A stretch of DNA of 64,000 bases from Lysinibacillus_B sp036662795 (GCF_036662795.1 NZ_JBAFWZ010000001.1:62001-126000); one strand, 5' to 3'. Counted from the first letter of the stretch, positions 8,412-17,579 are shown. Program-made: numbers and translations. The notes: generated by a model from the sequence alone, not told the origin.

Positions 8412-8981
8412 TTGGAAGAGAGTAAAATCAAAAATGAATTGATGGAATGGCTAAAGGCTTGTGTATTTGCTTTTGCAGTCGTTTGGATTGTAAACGCCTT
8501 TCTATTTTCACCAGTAAAGGTGAAAGGTGCTTCTATGATGCCGACAGTTGAGGAAGGAGAACGGGTCATTGTCAATAAAATCGGAAAGTCATTCTCGGAC
8601 TTTGAGCGTTCAGATATTATTGTATTTGAAGAAAGCCCAGGTACTTACTTTATAAAACGAGTAATCGGTATTCCTGGAGATACGATTGAATACAAAAATG
8701 ATGTCCTCTATGTGAATGGTGAGAAGGTAGAGGAGCCTTACTTAGATACGAATAAAGAGGGTTTAGTAGATACTGGGACTTTGACAGAGGACTTTACACT
8801 TTATGATTATACAGGTGAGCAGAAAGTTCCTGAGGGACAATTGTTTGTATTAGGGGATAATCGAAGAAAAAGCTCTGACAGTCGGGATTCACGCGTTGGG
8901 TTTATTGAGATCGAGAGTGTTCTAGGGACAACAAATATCGTTTCATGGCCAGTTCAAAAAATACGTATCATAAATAACTAG
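8412..8981 (+). CDS. Signal peptidase I
   Basis: The 189-residue type I signal peptidase is anchored by one N-terminal helix (about residues 15-33) and cleaves signal peptides outside the membrane. The catalytic dyad is visible: Ser41 in GASMMPT and Lys82 in FIKRVIGIPGD; the C-terminal box GDNRRKSSDSR is also present. The start is TTG at 8412, preceded by GGGGGAGGA. In Bacillus such proteins are called SipS/T/U/V; the paralogue cannot be settled here. It faces bioY divergently and is followed by a small membrane-protein gene after 25 bases. Confidence 0.95.
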   Translation: MEESKIKNELMEWLKACVFAFAVVWIVNAFLFSPVKVKGASMMPTVEEGERVIVNKIGKSFSDFERSDIIVFEESPGTYFIKRVIGIPGDTIEYKNDVLYVNGEKVEEPYLDTNKEGLVDTGTLTEDFTLYDYTGEQKVPEGQLFVLGDNRRKSSDSRDSRVGFIEIESVLGTTNIVSWPVQKIRIINN

Positions 8982-9006
8982 CAACAATGGTATCCGGGGG
9001 GTTACT

Positions 9007-9159
9007 ATGGATTACAAAACACTTATACTGCAGTATATTTTACCAATTGCATTTGTTTTATGGTTTACAGGTACAACGATTGCTTTACAAAGAGAGAGAA
9101 ATCAATTACTTAAATCCATTCAAAAACTGTTAAATAAAGAGGATGTTAAAAGCGATTAA
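9007..9159 (+). CDS. Small one-helix membrane protein (50 aa)
   Basis: A 50-residue reading frame starts with ATG after GGGGGG and encodes one hydrophobic helix (YILPIAFVLWFTGTTIAL) followed by a basic tail. It directly follows the signal peptidase gene and is probably co-transcribed. No family recognised. Confidence rests on the good ribosome site, the membrane-segment composition and the terminator placed downstream. Confidence 0.55.
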   Translation: MDYKTLILQYILPIAFVLWFTGTTIALQRERNQLLKSIQKLLNKEDVKSD

Positions 9160-9236
9160 ACTTGAAGATAGGTAGATGAATAATTTACGAGCTTTCTTTT
9201 TATTTTTGTGCAATTTACGTCCGTGATTATAATGCA

Positions 9237-9272
9237 AGGGTATTCGAGACTGGTGCTAGAATACCCTTTTTC
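9237..9272 (+). terminator. Intrinsic terminator
   Basis: A perfect 9-bp stem AGGGTATTC/GAATACCCT (9237-9245 and 9259-9267) is followed by five T. It ends the signal peptidase and small-protein transcript. Confidence 0.85.
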
Positions 9273-9379
9273 AATGATATTGAATACTACATAATTTTGA
9301 AGTATTGTTCAGCAAACAATATTGTTACAATAAATCTATAATGGTATAATTTAGTTCAACCTTACTGGGAGGTATTTTA

Positions 9380-9511
9380 ATGGAAGTGATCGTATATGCT
9401 GCTTTGTCTCTTACTTTTATAACTCTGTCCATGGGATATTCCCAAGATTCTAAAATGAAAAAACTAGAAAAACGTATCGAAGAGCTTGAAAAAATAAATG
9501 AAATAAAGTGA
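9380..9511 (+). CDS. Small membrane/coiled-coil protein (43 aa)
   Basis: A 43-residue frame with an SD (GGGAGG, nine bases before the ATG) encodes a hydrophobic N-terminal helix (VIVYAALSLTFITLSMGYS) followed by a heptad-like charged segment (MKKLEKRIEELEKI), the usual design of tiny Bacillales membrane proteins. No family or function is recognised. It is flanked by a terminator upstream and a convergent LysR gene downstream; the 147 bases in between hold nothing else clear. Confidence 0.55.
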   Translation: MEVIVYAALSLTFITLSMGYSQDSKMKKLEKRIEELEKINEIK

Positions 9512-9658
9512 ATGGTTAACTTTTAATGGGAAACCCCTTCTTTTTTTACTCGACATAATGTTTCAATTGCTCAGTATAATTTTTTTCATCCCACTCCTTA
9601 CTACAAAACAGCCTTAAAAAGTAAAGCTTATAAAATTACATTTTAGGGTTTATAAACT

Positions 9659-10540
9659 TTATCCAATATAAGATTTTAAAATAAGGTCTCGTAGGTGAAT
9701 GATATTTTTATTATGCCGAACAGTCATTACATAAACGGAAATATCCGGCAACTTAAATTCATGAAAGGGGACGACATTAAATCGGCCTTCCATCATTTCA
9801 CGCCGAATAATAAATTGTGGTAAAAATGAAATACCTAGTCCGTCTCGAATGAAACGTTTCACAATATAAGATTGCGAGATAGAAATGGTACGTGAGGCAG
9901 CAAATCTTTTTTTCACTAATACCTCTAATGGATACGGTAGACTCGGTATATGTCCAGTAAGTAAAGGGTACTTTTCAAATAACTGATCGATATCATAGAA
10001 AGCGCCACTTTCATCATCATATTCGTCTAAAGGTATAACGAAAACGAGAGGACTAGTGAGTAGTAGCTTGCTTTCTACTAAACTACTTTGACTTGAATGA
10101 AGTCCAATGCCAATATGTGCTTTTCCTGATTGCAATAGTTCTTCGATGCGATGGGATTCTTCGACCATAAGGTTAATTTCGTAGCCTTGATTTTCTAAAG
10201 AGTACTGATAAATTATATGTGGGAGTGTTGTTTCGACAAGCATTGGTGAAATCACAATATTCAGCTTGACAGTTTTATTATTTGCTAATAGTTTTACATT
10301 TTGCTCAGTTTCATTCACGATACGTAATATTTTTTCCGCTTCCTCAAGAAAAAACTTCCCTTCCTCTGTAAGCATGACCTTTCCTTTTTCACGTTCAAAA
10401 AGTGTGACATGTAAATACGTTTCGAGCTGTTGTATGTGCACACTTATACTAGGCTGAGAAATATATAAGATTTCAGCTGCCTCACGAAAATTCTCTGTTT
10501 TTGCTGCAACAACGAATGTTTGTAACCATTTCATCTCCAT
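9659..10540 (-). CDS. LysR family transcriptional regulator
   Basis: The 293-residue protein has the LysR architecture: an N-terminal winged helix-turn-helix (WLQTFVVAAKTENFREAAE then SQPSISVHIQQLE, residues about 4-45) and a substrate-binding effector domain from about residue 90 (VKLNIVISPM... to the C terminus). ATG at 10540 is preferred over GTG at 10549 because AGGGTG lies six bases before it. It is divergent from the DUF2332 gene with about 110 bases between them, so that gene may be a target. Effector unknown. Confidence 0.88.
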   Translation of the reverse strand: MEMKWLQTFVVAAKTENFREAAEILYISQPSISVHIQQLETYLHVTLFEREKGKVMLTEEGKFFLEEAEKILRIVNETEQNVKLLANNKTVKLNIVISPMLVETTLPHIIYQYSLENQGYEINLMVEESHRIEELLQSGKAHIGIGLHSSQSSLVESKLLLTSPLVFVIPLDEYDDESGAFYDIDQLFEKYPLLTGHIPSLPYPLEVLVKKRFAASRTISISQSYIVKRFIRDGLGISFLPQFIIRREMMEGRFNVVPFHEFKLPDISVYVMTVRHNKNIIHLRDLILKSYIG

Positions 10541-10650
10541 CCCGATCACCCTATTAGAATTTTTAATTACTTTAATTATAAATGATTAATTCTACTAATA
10601 ACCAGATTTTTCTATACTAAAAGTAATAAAATATAAGGGGGATGTTTGAT

Positions 10651-11673
10651 ATGGATCACTATCAAAAAAGCTTTATACGATTTGCAGAGGCTGAGGCGCA
10701 AAACAGCAGTCCATTGTATTTTTTTTTAAGCAAGAAAATTGTAGAAGATGAGGAATTGATGGGAATTGTTCGCGAAATTCCTATTACTCAGCCAAAACCG
10801 AATTTATTTTTTGGAGCTATGCATTATTTAGTTTGCAAATCTACAGACCCAATAACAGCGTATTACCCATCCTGTACAGAAAATCCTTACCCAGTTGAAG
10901 ACAGTTTTCCAGCATTTAAGGCATTTGCTCTAGAGCATAAACAACAATTATTGGCGTTATTTCAAACTCGGCTAGTACAAACAAATGAGGTGAATCGATG
11001 TAGTTTTCTTTATCCACTATTTTTTGAAATTGCGAAGAAAAGAAATCGGAGTCTTACTTTAATTGAAATTGGCACAAGTGCTGGATTATTGCTGACACCA
11101 GATCTCTATAATTACAGGATCAAAAATGGAGAAGAAACGATACTAATCGAGCGAGAAAAGAATGCACCTAGCCTTTGTTCAGTTAATAAGGGTGAGCCAT
11201 TGCCAGTGATGGAAGGGGAATTTTTAATGGATCGTAGAATCGGTATTGATTTAAATGTGATTGATTTAGAAAAAAGCGATGATGTTGAATGGATGATAGC
11301 ACTTATTTGGCCAGAGCATCATGTAAGGAGAGAACGCTTTAAAAAAGCAGCGACAGTTGCAACTACTACCGAAAAAGAGCTTTATCAAGGCGATCTGCTA
11401 GAAATATTACCAAATGTATTTAGTACACTGTCACGAAATACTGAAATTATCGTATTTCATACACATGTCGCCAATCAATTTTCTGAAAAATTAAAGGTGC
11501 AATTTGAGCAATTGCTATTAGAATTAAGTAAAGATCAACCTTTTTATCATATCTATAACAATATGTATGATGAGAATTTACATCAGGATTTCCTAGGAAA
11601 TGGTATTTCGATACAAGAAAAAAACATGCCTCGTGGAGATGGACACGGCAATGTTTTTTACTGGATGAACTAA
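10651..11673 (+). CDS. DUF2332 family protein
   Basis: The 340-residue cytoplasmic protein matches DUF2332: N-terminal YQKSFIRFAEAEAQNSSPLY, a middle EIGTSAGLLLTPD segment resembling a methyltransferase-like nucleotide loop, then a C-terminal HTHVANQFSE and GDGHGNVFYW. The family has a Rossmann-like fold but no established reaction. ATG at 10651 was chosen since the AAGGGGG site sits 10 bases upstream; the in-frame ATG at 10642 touches that site. It is divergent from the LysR gene and ends at a strong terminator. Confidence 0.8.
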   Translation: MDHYQKSFIRFAEAEAQNSSPLYFFLSKKIVEDEELMGIVREIPITQPKPNLFFGAMHYLVCKSTDPITAYYPSCTENPYPVEDSFPAFKAFALEHKQQLLALFQTRLVQTNEVNRCSFLYPLFFEIAKKRNRSLTLIEIGTSAGLLLTPDLYNYRIKNGEETILIEREKNAPSLCSVNKGEPLPVMEGEFLMDRRIGIDLNVIDLEKSDDVEWMIALIWPEHHVRRERFKKAATVATTTEKELYQGDLLEILPNVFSTLSRNTEIIVFHTHVANQFSEKLKVQFEQLLLELSKDQPFYHIYNNMYDENLHQDFLGNGISIQEKNMPRGDGHGNVFYWMN

Positions 11674-11678
11674 AATTT

Positions 11679-11713
11679 ACAACCATCCTATACTTGGGAT
11701 GGTTGTTTTTTGT
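11679..11713 (+). terminator. Intrinsic terminator
   Basis: A perfect 10-bp stem ACAACCATCC/GGATGGTTGT (11679-11688 and 11698-11707) is followed by a run of T. It ends the DUF2332 gene. Confidence 0.9.
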
Positions 11714-11774
11714 ATGACAAAAATATTAGAATGGATAAAACTGTATTATTATTCTGGGGATTAGGAGGTGTTAA

Positions 11775-12362
11775 ATGATTGAATATAAGCGAGGGTCAGA
11801 GCATGTGATCGTTTTACTGCATGAAATATATGGAATTAATGAGCATGTAAAAGATACTGCAAAACGATTTTTTAATTTAGGTTATGACGTTATTTGTCCC
11901 AACCTTCTTCCAATTGAGTGTCCTTTTACATATGAGGAGGAGCAACAGGCTTATCGTTATTTCATCGAGAACATAGGTTTTGAGAATGGGGCAGCGAGAG
12001 TAAAAGAATTACTGCAACCATTATCTAACAACTATAAAAAGGTAACAATTGTTGGCTTCAGTATTGGAGCTACAATTGCGTGGCTTTGCAGTGAGGAGAA
12101 GGGGGTTCATTCTATCATCGGGTATTATGGCTCAAGAATACGAGATTATTTATATCTAAAGCCTACTTGCCACACGACTTTATTCTTTGCAGCTCAGGAG
12201 AAATCATTTGATGTAAATAAAGTAGCAGAGACAAGACAATGCAATGATGTGCAAGTATCAATATTTGACGCAGATCACGGTTTTGCCGATGCACATTCAT
12301 CTAATTTCAATGCACAGGCAAGCGAAAAAGCATGGACCTTGTTACAGCAACAACTAAATTGA
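11775..12362 (+). CDS. Dienelactone hydrolase-like alpha/beta hydrolase
   Basis: The 195-residue cytoplasmic protein is a compact alpha/beta hydrolase of the dienelactone hydrolase type. It starts with the LLHEIYGINEH strand-loop that forms the oxyanion region, has the nucleophile elbow GFSIGA with Ser96 (Ser rather than the Cys of true dienelactone hydrolases), and the late catalytic His in DADHGFAD. The substrate is unknown. It opens a five-gene run whose gaps are all 15-18 bases, so it is very likely the first gene of an operon. SD GGAGGTG precedes the ATG. Confidence 0.8.
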   Translation: MIEYKRGSEHVIVLLHEIYGINEHVKDTAKRFFNLGYDVICPNLLPIECPFTYEEEQQAYRYFIENIGFENGAARVKELLQPLSNNYKKVTIVGFSIGATIAWLCSEEKGVHSIIGYYGSRIRDYLYLKPTCHTTLFFAAQEKSFDVNKVAETRQCNDVQVSIFDADHGFADAHSSNFNAQASEKAWTLLQQQLN

Positions 12363-12379
12363 TTAGGAAGTGAATTGTA

Positions 12380-12988
12380 ATGAGACGTCAAATTCTTGCC
12401 ATTTCAGGTGGAGGTTTTTCAAAGGAAATCCCATCTGAGATTGATAGCTATCTGATTCTTCAAATCCAAAAGGAAAAGATTAAAATTTGCTTTATACCTA
12501 CAGCGAGCAATGATGCACAGGGCTATATCGATAATTTTTACAAGGCCTTTCCAAACTGTGAGGCAAGCCATATCTTGCAAAATAATTTACAAGAAGCTGC
12601 AACAATGGAGCATGTCTTGAGCCAGGATATTTTGTATGTTGGTGGAGGGAATACGAAATCTATGCTAGCTAAATGGCGAGAGGCTGGGTTTCATGATGTC
12701 CTACTTGAAGCGTATGAAAAGGGGGTGCTGTTAGCCGGGATTAGTGCAGGTGCCATGTGCTGGTTTGAAAAATGTTTTAGTGAAAATGAACAAGATGAAT
12801 ACGAAGCATTTGATGGACTAGGAATATTAAAAGGTACATTTTGTCCGCATTATGATGATAAAAATCGTAGAGCAGCATTTGCTAGCTGGATTGCTCAGCG
12901 GCCAGATTTACAGGCCTATACCCTAACCGATGAGGAATATTTGCATTTTGAAAATGAAGGGCTCAAAGCACATTTAATCACTAAATAG
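12380..12988 (+). CDS. Peptidase S51 family (aspartyl dipeptidase-like, YgaJ type)
   Basis: The 202-residue cytoplasmic protein belongs to family S51. The catalytic serine lies in GISAGAMCWFE (Ser122) and the partner region is CPHYDD. YVGGGNTKSML (about 86-96) is another family hallmark. True PepE enzymes split Asp-X dipeptides; Bacillus homologues of this length are annotated only by family, so the substrate is uncertain. It follows the DLH-like gene by 17 bases and precedes the broken hydrolase by 18. Confidence 0.85.
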   Translation: MRRQILAISGGGFSKEIPSEIDSYLILQIQKEKIKICFIPTASNDAQGYIDNFYKAFPNCEASHILQNNLQEAATMEHVLSQDILYVGGGNTKSMLAKWREAGFHDVLLEAYEKGVLLAGISAGAMCWFEKCFSENEQDEYEAFDGLGILKGTFCPHYDDKNRRAAFASWIAQRPDLQAYTLTDEEYLHFENEGLKAHLITK

Positions 12989-13006
12989 CAAAAGGAGATT
13001 AGCGGC

Positions 13007-13840
13007 ATGTGGATTCAACGATTGATCGATACTGAAAGAGGTACTTTTGAGTTATTCGAGAAGGGAACAGGCGAGCCATTGGCGGTTACCCATCTATATA
13101 GTGCATTTGATGAGCGAGGGAATACGTTTTCACAGCCGTTTACAGAGCACTATCATGTTTATTTAATCAATTTAAAAGGAGCAGGTCAGTCTGTAAAAGT
13201 AGAGGAGGAATTGGAATACAGTTTGGATAATGCTGTTTTTGATTTAGAAGCTATTCGAACTACGCTAGGGCTAGAAAAATGGGCGTTTGCAGGTCATTCT
13301 ACCGGTGGAATGCTCGCGCTTAAATATGCTATTTATGCACAAGCCAGTTTAACTAAAATTATCGCAGGAGGAGCAGCGGCAAGCTATGAATACGGGCAGG
13401 ATCCGGCAAGTATTTACTGCCGAGAAAATCCGAACTTTAAAAAAATCGTTGAAATTATGGATGCGCTTAATAATTCTGATACGCCTATTGAAGCGCGGCA
13501 AAAATTAGGGTACGAGTGGGCACTAATGTCGTACTATTCAGAAGGAAAGTTACAGGCGGCATTAAAAAAGCCGAATAGTGGGAAAACAGTTGGTCCACGA
13601 TTGGATTATTTTAGAAAAGTAGATTATCCAGCCTACGATGTTCGTGACGCATAAAAAAATATCGCCTTACCTAGCTATATATATGCAGGGAAATATGATT
13701 CACAGTGTCCTATGAAATATGGAGTAGAAATAGCAGGCTGTATTCCAAATGCTAAATTAACGATATTCGAGGAAAGCAATCATTATCAGTTTTCGGAGGA
13801 AGAGGGAAGTTTTAATGAGTTTGTGAAGAGTACATTATAA
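13007..13840 (+). pseudogene. Alpha/beta hydrolase interrupted by an in-frame TAA
   Basis: The frame opening at 13007 stops at TAA 13652-13654 after YDVRDA, but the same frame continues without shift to TAA 13838-13840 and encodes the missing hydrolase end (ALPSYIYAGKYDSQCP, then EESNHYQF). Restoring one codon (probably TTA Leu to TAA) gives 277 residues. The first part keeps the nucleophile elbow GHSTGG; the lost part contains the catalytic Asp (GKYD) and His (SNHY), so the short product should be inactive. The family resembles proline iminopeptidase-type hydrolases. The gap to the next gene is 15 bases when the full frame is used, which fits the operon and supports recent loss. Confidence 0.85.
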
Positions 13841-13855
13841 AGGGAGAGTAGAGCT

Positions 13856-14350
13856 ATGATAATAAGAGAAGCAAAAATTGAAGATGCAGCACATATGGCC
13901 AAGGTGATGAAGGATGCTGAGGCATCGGGGTTTATGTTATTTTCACCAGGTGAACGGAAAATGGCGCCAGAGCAGATGGGCAAGCTAATTGAGATGCTGA
14001 AATCGAAAGTTAAGTCAGCTATTTTTGTTGCACAACATGATGATGAGGTCGTAGGTTATTTGATTGTTCAAGGAGATCAACCAAGTCGTATTGCTCACCG
14101 TGCATATATCGTTATTGGAATTGTTAGTAGTTTCAGAGGGAAAGGTATTGGAAAAGCGCTGTTTCAACATGCAGAAGAGTGGGCGAAGGGACAAGGTATA
14201 CACCGTTTAGAACTTACTGTAATAAAGCATAATGAAGCTGCTTTTAACTTATACAAAAAAATGGGCTACGAGGTTGAAGGTACAAAGCGGGACTCATTAT
14301 TAGTTGATGGCAGCTACGTTGACGAATACTATATGGCGAAATTAATTTAG
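13856..14350 (+). CDS. GNAT family N-acetyltransferase
   Basis: The 164-residue protein is a GCN5-related acetyltransferase using acetyl-CoA. Motif A, the CoA pyrophosphate loop, is SSFRGKGIGKALF, followed by LELTVIKHNEAAFNLYKKMGYEVEG, the usual C-terminal signature. The acceptor (small molecule or protein amine) cannot be named. It is the fourth gene of the operon starting at 11775. The start ATG has AAGGGAGAG upstream. Confidence 0.88.
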   Translation: MIIREAKIEDAAHMAKVMKDAEASGFMLFSPGERKMAPEQMGKLIEMLKSKVKSAIFVAQHDDEVVGYLIVQGDQPSRIAHRAYIVIGIVSSFRGKGIGKALFQHAEEWAKGQGIHRLELTVIKHNEAAFNLYKKMGYEVEGTKRDSLLVDGSYVDEYYMAKLI

Positions 14351-14367
14351 CCGAAAAGAGTGGATAT

Positions 14368-14733
14368 ATGGTGCAGGTTTATTGTAATGAGGATTGCGGG
14401 AATGCCCCGAAGAAAAAATTATGTCTTGATTTTTTAAAGGCTGTAGCGGAGGGACGTACTGACGAAGCAATCACTTTTTGCATACCAGAAATTACAGTCG
14501 ATATGATCGGTAGAGAAAGTATCCAAGGTCAGGAGAGGCTACAACAGTTCCTACAGCAAATACCAAGTGTTGAAGCATTACATATTCACAGATTGATTAC
14601 ACATGGTAAGGAAGCGGCTGTAAATGGTGAAGTAAAAACAGCGCAAGGTTCGCATTCATTAGCACTTTTCTTTACATTTAATGCGTATAAAAATGCATTT
14701 ATTAAAAAGTTAGTCGTTTATTTAGTCTTATAA
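14368..14733 (+). CDS. NTF2-like (SnoaL-type) small protein
   Basis: The 121-residue protein has the pattern of the nuclear transport factor 2-like fold: an N-terminal helix pair (LCLDFLKAVAEGRTDEAITFC), a GQERLQQFLQQIP helix, then antiparallel strands (EALHIHRLITHGKEAAVNGEV and SHSLALFFTFN). Such proteins are small isomerase- or binding-type domains; no catalytic residue can be assigned. It closes the five-gene operon and ends next to a long palindrome. Confidence 0.55.
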   Translation: MVQVYCNEDCGNAPKKKLCLDFLKAVAEGRTDEAITFCIPEITVDMIGRESIQGQERLQQFLQQIPSVEALHIHRLITHGKEAAVNGEVKTAQGSHSLALFFTFNAYKNAFIKKLVVYLVL

Positions 14734-14745
14734 GAAAGTAATCTA

Positions 14746-14785
14746 ATGGAGGAGCATATTAGGATATCCTGATATGCTCCTCCAT
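14746..14785. terminator. 40-bp near-perfect palindrome between convergent genes
   Basis: Bases 14746-14765 are the reverse complement of 14766-14785 with one mismatch; the outer 14 bp (ATGGAGGAGCATAT) are perfect. It lies between convergent genes and is probably a bidirectional transcription end, although no T-run follows on the plus strand. Confidence 0.6.
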
Positions 14786-15358
14786 CTATTCAACAACCTT
14801 AAAAATAATCGCTGTATGTATTTTATATGGAATACCATTATCTTCATTTTTAAAATCTGTATGTGCCTCTATTTTATATTGCCCTGGTGGAAAGTTCATT
14901 TTAGACATTTTAGAATTTTCGTCTTCACTATAGGGATTACCACCTAATTCCTCAACATATAACCCACCAGTATATTGATATTGCTCGCTAATTGTCTCTC
15001 CACTGGCTAAAGGTGTTGTACTATTTGCAAGGAACATAGAAGAGCCAAACTGATAATTTTTTGTAAGGTTGGTTGTTCCTAAAGATACCCATGAACCAGC
15101 ATATCTTATATGAATAGCTTTTTCCCCGTGATAAGTCAGTTGAGCAACAATATTCAAATCCTCTCCTACCTTATATTGATCTTTTTCGCTTTTTAAGGTT
15201 AAAGTAAACGAGCCCTTTTGAATCTCACTTTCTTTAATATTTGTCGGCTGACCTTCAACATGTGTTACTTTTTCTAGTTGATCCTCAACAATTATATCCT
15301 TCTCATTGCTGCAAGAAGCTAGTAATAATATACATAGTCCAGCAATAATAAATCTCAC
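14786..15358 (-). CDS. Putative lipoprotein
   Basis: The 190-residue protein begins with a lipoprotein signal peptide: a hydrophobic stretch followed by the lipobox LLASC, with Cys16 as the predicted lipidated residue. The mature part looks like a beta-sandwich: SFTLTLKSEKDQYKVGEDLNI, a GSWVSLG region, and PPGQYKIEAHTDF towards the end. It resembles the BsuPI/IPI-like or Ig-like domains of other Bacillales lipoproteins, but I cannot name the family with certainty. It is transcribed alone. Confidence 0.65.
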   Translation of the reverse strand: MRFIIAGLCILLLASCSNEKDIIVEDQLEKVTHVEGQPTNIKESEIQKGSFTLTLKSEKDQYKVGEDLNIVAQLTYHGEKAIHIRYAGSWVSLGTTNLTKNYQFGSSMFLANSTTPLASGETISEQYQYTGGLYVEELGGNPYSEDENSKMSKMNFPPGQYKIEAHTDFKNEDNGIPYKIHTAIIFKVVE

Positions 15359-15604
15359 ACGTCTCCCTCTCTTTCAAGGTGAAAATGAATATTAGTTCTA
15401 TACTTAATTATTGATAAGAAATTTATTATCCACAACCCTATATTTTACATATTTTCTACAATTATTAAATATCGTTAGATTGTTATGAAATTGTGTATTT
15501 CATTCGTCTTTATTTTTGCTGTATTTTCAGAATTGTTTGCTTTAAGGGCTTGTATAAATTTAAAATAGATGTAGAACCTTGCTTTGAAGGAAGGGAGTTA
15601 CATT

Positions 15605-16630
15605 ATGTTAGTATTGAAGCGAAAGAAAAATCTTTGGTTTGTGTTTGGGCTACTTATTCTCCTCTCAAATATGATGTTATATCGTACTTCATTTGGCCAT
15701 TCTATTTTACCACAGGAGGCAAATGGGGTTGTGCTTGGCTCGTTAATCGATTTAGCCATTATTGCACCGTTAGCCTTTCTGCTATCACAAAAGAAGTTCT
15801 CGGTGAAAAAATTTATTCTTCTAGCAGCGGCGGGCTGTGTTGCTGCACGCTTTATTATTCCAATAGAGCATTTAGAGCCATTTGTAATGTTTACTTGGGT
15901 TGGTTTTGCGATTGAAGGGGTAATCATATTATTTGAGTTAGCGTTCGTATCCCTAATTTTCATCTATCTACCAAAAATGATTAGCTATGTTAAGCAGGCA
16001 GATTTACCAGTCTTATTCGCATTCCCAAAAGCAGTAGATAAATTCATTCCCCCGCAAAAAATTGTTAGAATACTTTGTACGGAAATGATGATGTTCTACT
16101 ATGCATTTGCTACTTGGCGAAAGAGTCCACCTAGTGGCGTTACGTTGCATAAAAATACGAGTTACTTTGCTATGCAATTGATGATTATTCATGCAATCCT
16201 TATTGAAACGATTGGGATTCATTGGTGGCTACATGATGTTTCACCGATTCTCTCAATCATTTTATTAATTCTCAATATTTATTCGGTGTTGTTCTTTATC
16301 GGTGATATGCAGGCCATGCGCTTAACGCCAATTCTTTTTAAGGATGAAGCTGTATTTATAACTGAAGGCCTTATGAAATCTGCTGAAATTTCTTATGACA
16401 AAATAGAAGAAATCATTACAGATAAAGAAATACTCGAGCAAAAGCTAACGACAAAAACACTACAATTTATCGTAAGAGATTTTGAGCCATTACAGCCTCA
16501 GATTATCTTAAGGATGAAGGAGCCTATTACGGCCGTTTATTATTTAGGTCTCAAAAAGCAATTTAAAGAAGTGGCGATTCGTGTAGATGACCCGCAGCGC
16601 TTCCTGCAACAGCTACAAGTGAAAATGTAA
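15605..16630 (+). CDS. Multi-pass membrane protein, unknown
   Basis: The 341-residue protein has about seven hydrophobic helices in its first two thirds (the first near residues 10-30) and a soluble C-terminal domain of about 110 residues that alternates strands and helices (ITEGLMKSAEISYDKIEEI...). The layout recalls Bacillales membrane proteins with a PH-like tail. I do not recognise a named family. ATG at 15605 is used because AAGGGAG lies seven bases before it; an upstream in-frame ATG overlaps that site. No partner gene is obvious. Confidence 0.6.
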   Translation: MLVLKRKKNLWFVFGLLILLSNMMLYRTSFGHSILPQEANGVVLGSLIDLAIIAPLAFLLSQKKFSVKKFILLAAAGCVAARFIIPIEHLEPFVMFTWVGFAIEGVIILFELAFVSLIFIYLPKMISYVKQADLPVLFAFPKAVDKFIPPQKIVRILCTEMMMFYYAFATWRKSPPSGVTLHKNTSYFAMQLMIIHAILIETIGIHWWLHDVSPILSIILLILNIYSVLFFIGDMQAMRLTPILFKDEAVFITEGLMKSAEISYDKIEEIITDKEILEQKLTTKTLQFIVRDFEPLQPQIILRMKEPITAVYYLGLKKQFKEVAIRVDDPQRFLQQLQVKM

Positions 16631-16639
16631 TTACACATG

Positions 16640-16669
16640 TCCAAGGGAAATCGGTCCCTTGGATTTTTT
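16640..16669 (+). terminator. Intrinsic terminator
   Basis: A perfect 9-bp stem TCCAAGGGA/TCCCTTGGA with a 6-nt loop is followed by six T. It ends the membrane-protein gene. Confidence 0.92.
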
Positions 16670-16750
16670 GGTGTTGCATTGTTAAAGGGTAATTGTAATA
16701 GATGATTGCAGATGTTAAAATAATCCAACAAAGTAGGGAGAATTTCGAAA

Positions 16751-17329
16751 ATGAAAAATGGGGTGAAAAAGTTGAAGTATAGTATAACAGAAAATTCGAT
16801 AGAGACAGAAAGGCTATTATTACGTCCATTCCATGAGTCTGATGCAGAAGATGTTAGTTTCATGTGTAACAATTATAATGTTTTCAAAAGTACATTGAAT
16901 CTACCTCATCCATATACATTAGATTGTGCATTAGCTTGGATTGCAGATCATGAACAAAACTTTAAGGACGACCGAATGTATGAATTTGCAATCACAGATA
17001 AAAATAGTGGGAAGTTATATGGGGCTATCGGTATTTCAAATCATCAACAATTCAAAAATGGTGAAATGGGCTATTGGATTGGAGAAGAATATTGGGGAAA
17101 TGGCTATGCTACTGAAGCAGCTAAAGCAATACTAGATTTCGTTTTTAAAGAGAAAAATTATCACCGTGTTTATGCACGTTATTTTAAATCAAATCCGGCT
17201 TCAGGAAAAATTATGGAGAAGTGTGGGATGAAATACGAGGGTATACTAAAGGATCATATTTATAAAAATGATTGTTTTGAGGATATAGTTTTTTATGGAA
17301 TAATTAATCCGATGAATAAAGGTATTTAA
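16751..17329 (+). CDS. GNAT acetyltransferase, RimJ/RimL-like
   Basis: The 192-residue protein is a GNAT enzyme of the RimJ/RimL type. Typical pieces are IETERLLLRPFHESDAEDV at the N terminus, GYWIGEEYWGNGYATEAAK (acetyl-CoA loop and helix) in the middle, and ASGKIMEKCGMKYEG near the end. Family members acetylate ribosomal protein N-termini or small molecules. The start ATG at 16751 lies about ten bases after AGTAGGGAG; a TTG at 16772 after GGGGTG is an alternative. It is monocistronic. Confidence 0.87.
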   Translation: MKNGVKKLKYSITENSIETERLLLRPFHESDAEDVSFMCNNYNVFKSTLNLPHPYTLDCALAWIADHEQNFKDDRMYEFAITDKNSGKLYGAIGISNHQQFKNGEMGYWIGEEYWGNGYATEAAKAILDFVFKEKNYHRVYARYFKSNPASGKIMEKCGMKYEGILKDHIYKNDCFEDIVFYGIINPMNKGI

Positions 17330-17579
17330 ATCGATAAAATAGTAAATGGAAAGTCTTATAAGTTGCGTTTAATTCTGTAGAAAAATGCTCGTAAATGTTG
17401 TGGTTATTCGTTTTATATCATATTATTTTCTTTTATTCCGGTATTCTGAAAAATAAAAGTATTGCAAGATTATGCTCTCGCTGATAGGATTGTTACTATC
17501 TTGAAATAATACATCGACTTGTTGTGATGGCAAGTCAATAATAGCGCGTTGATTGCTATGGATCAAACTATAGCAGGAG

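Noticed and set aside
15493..15915. Cys-rich plus-strand frame before and inside the membrane-protein gene
   Set aside because: It overlaps the well-supported frame starting at 15605, which has a ribosome site and membrane helices.
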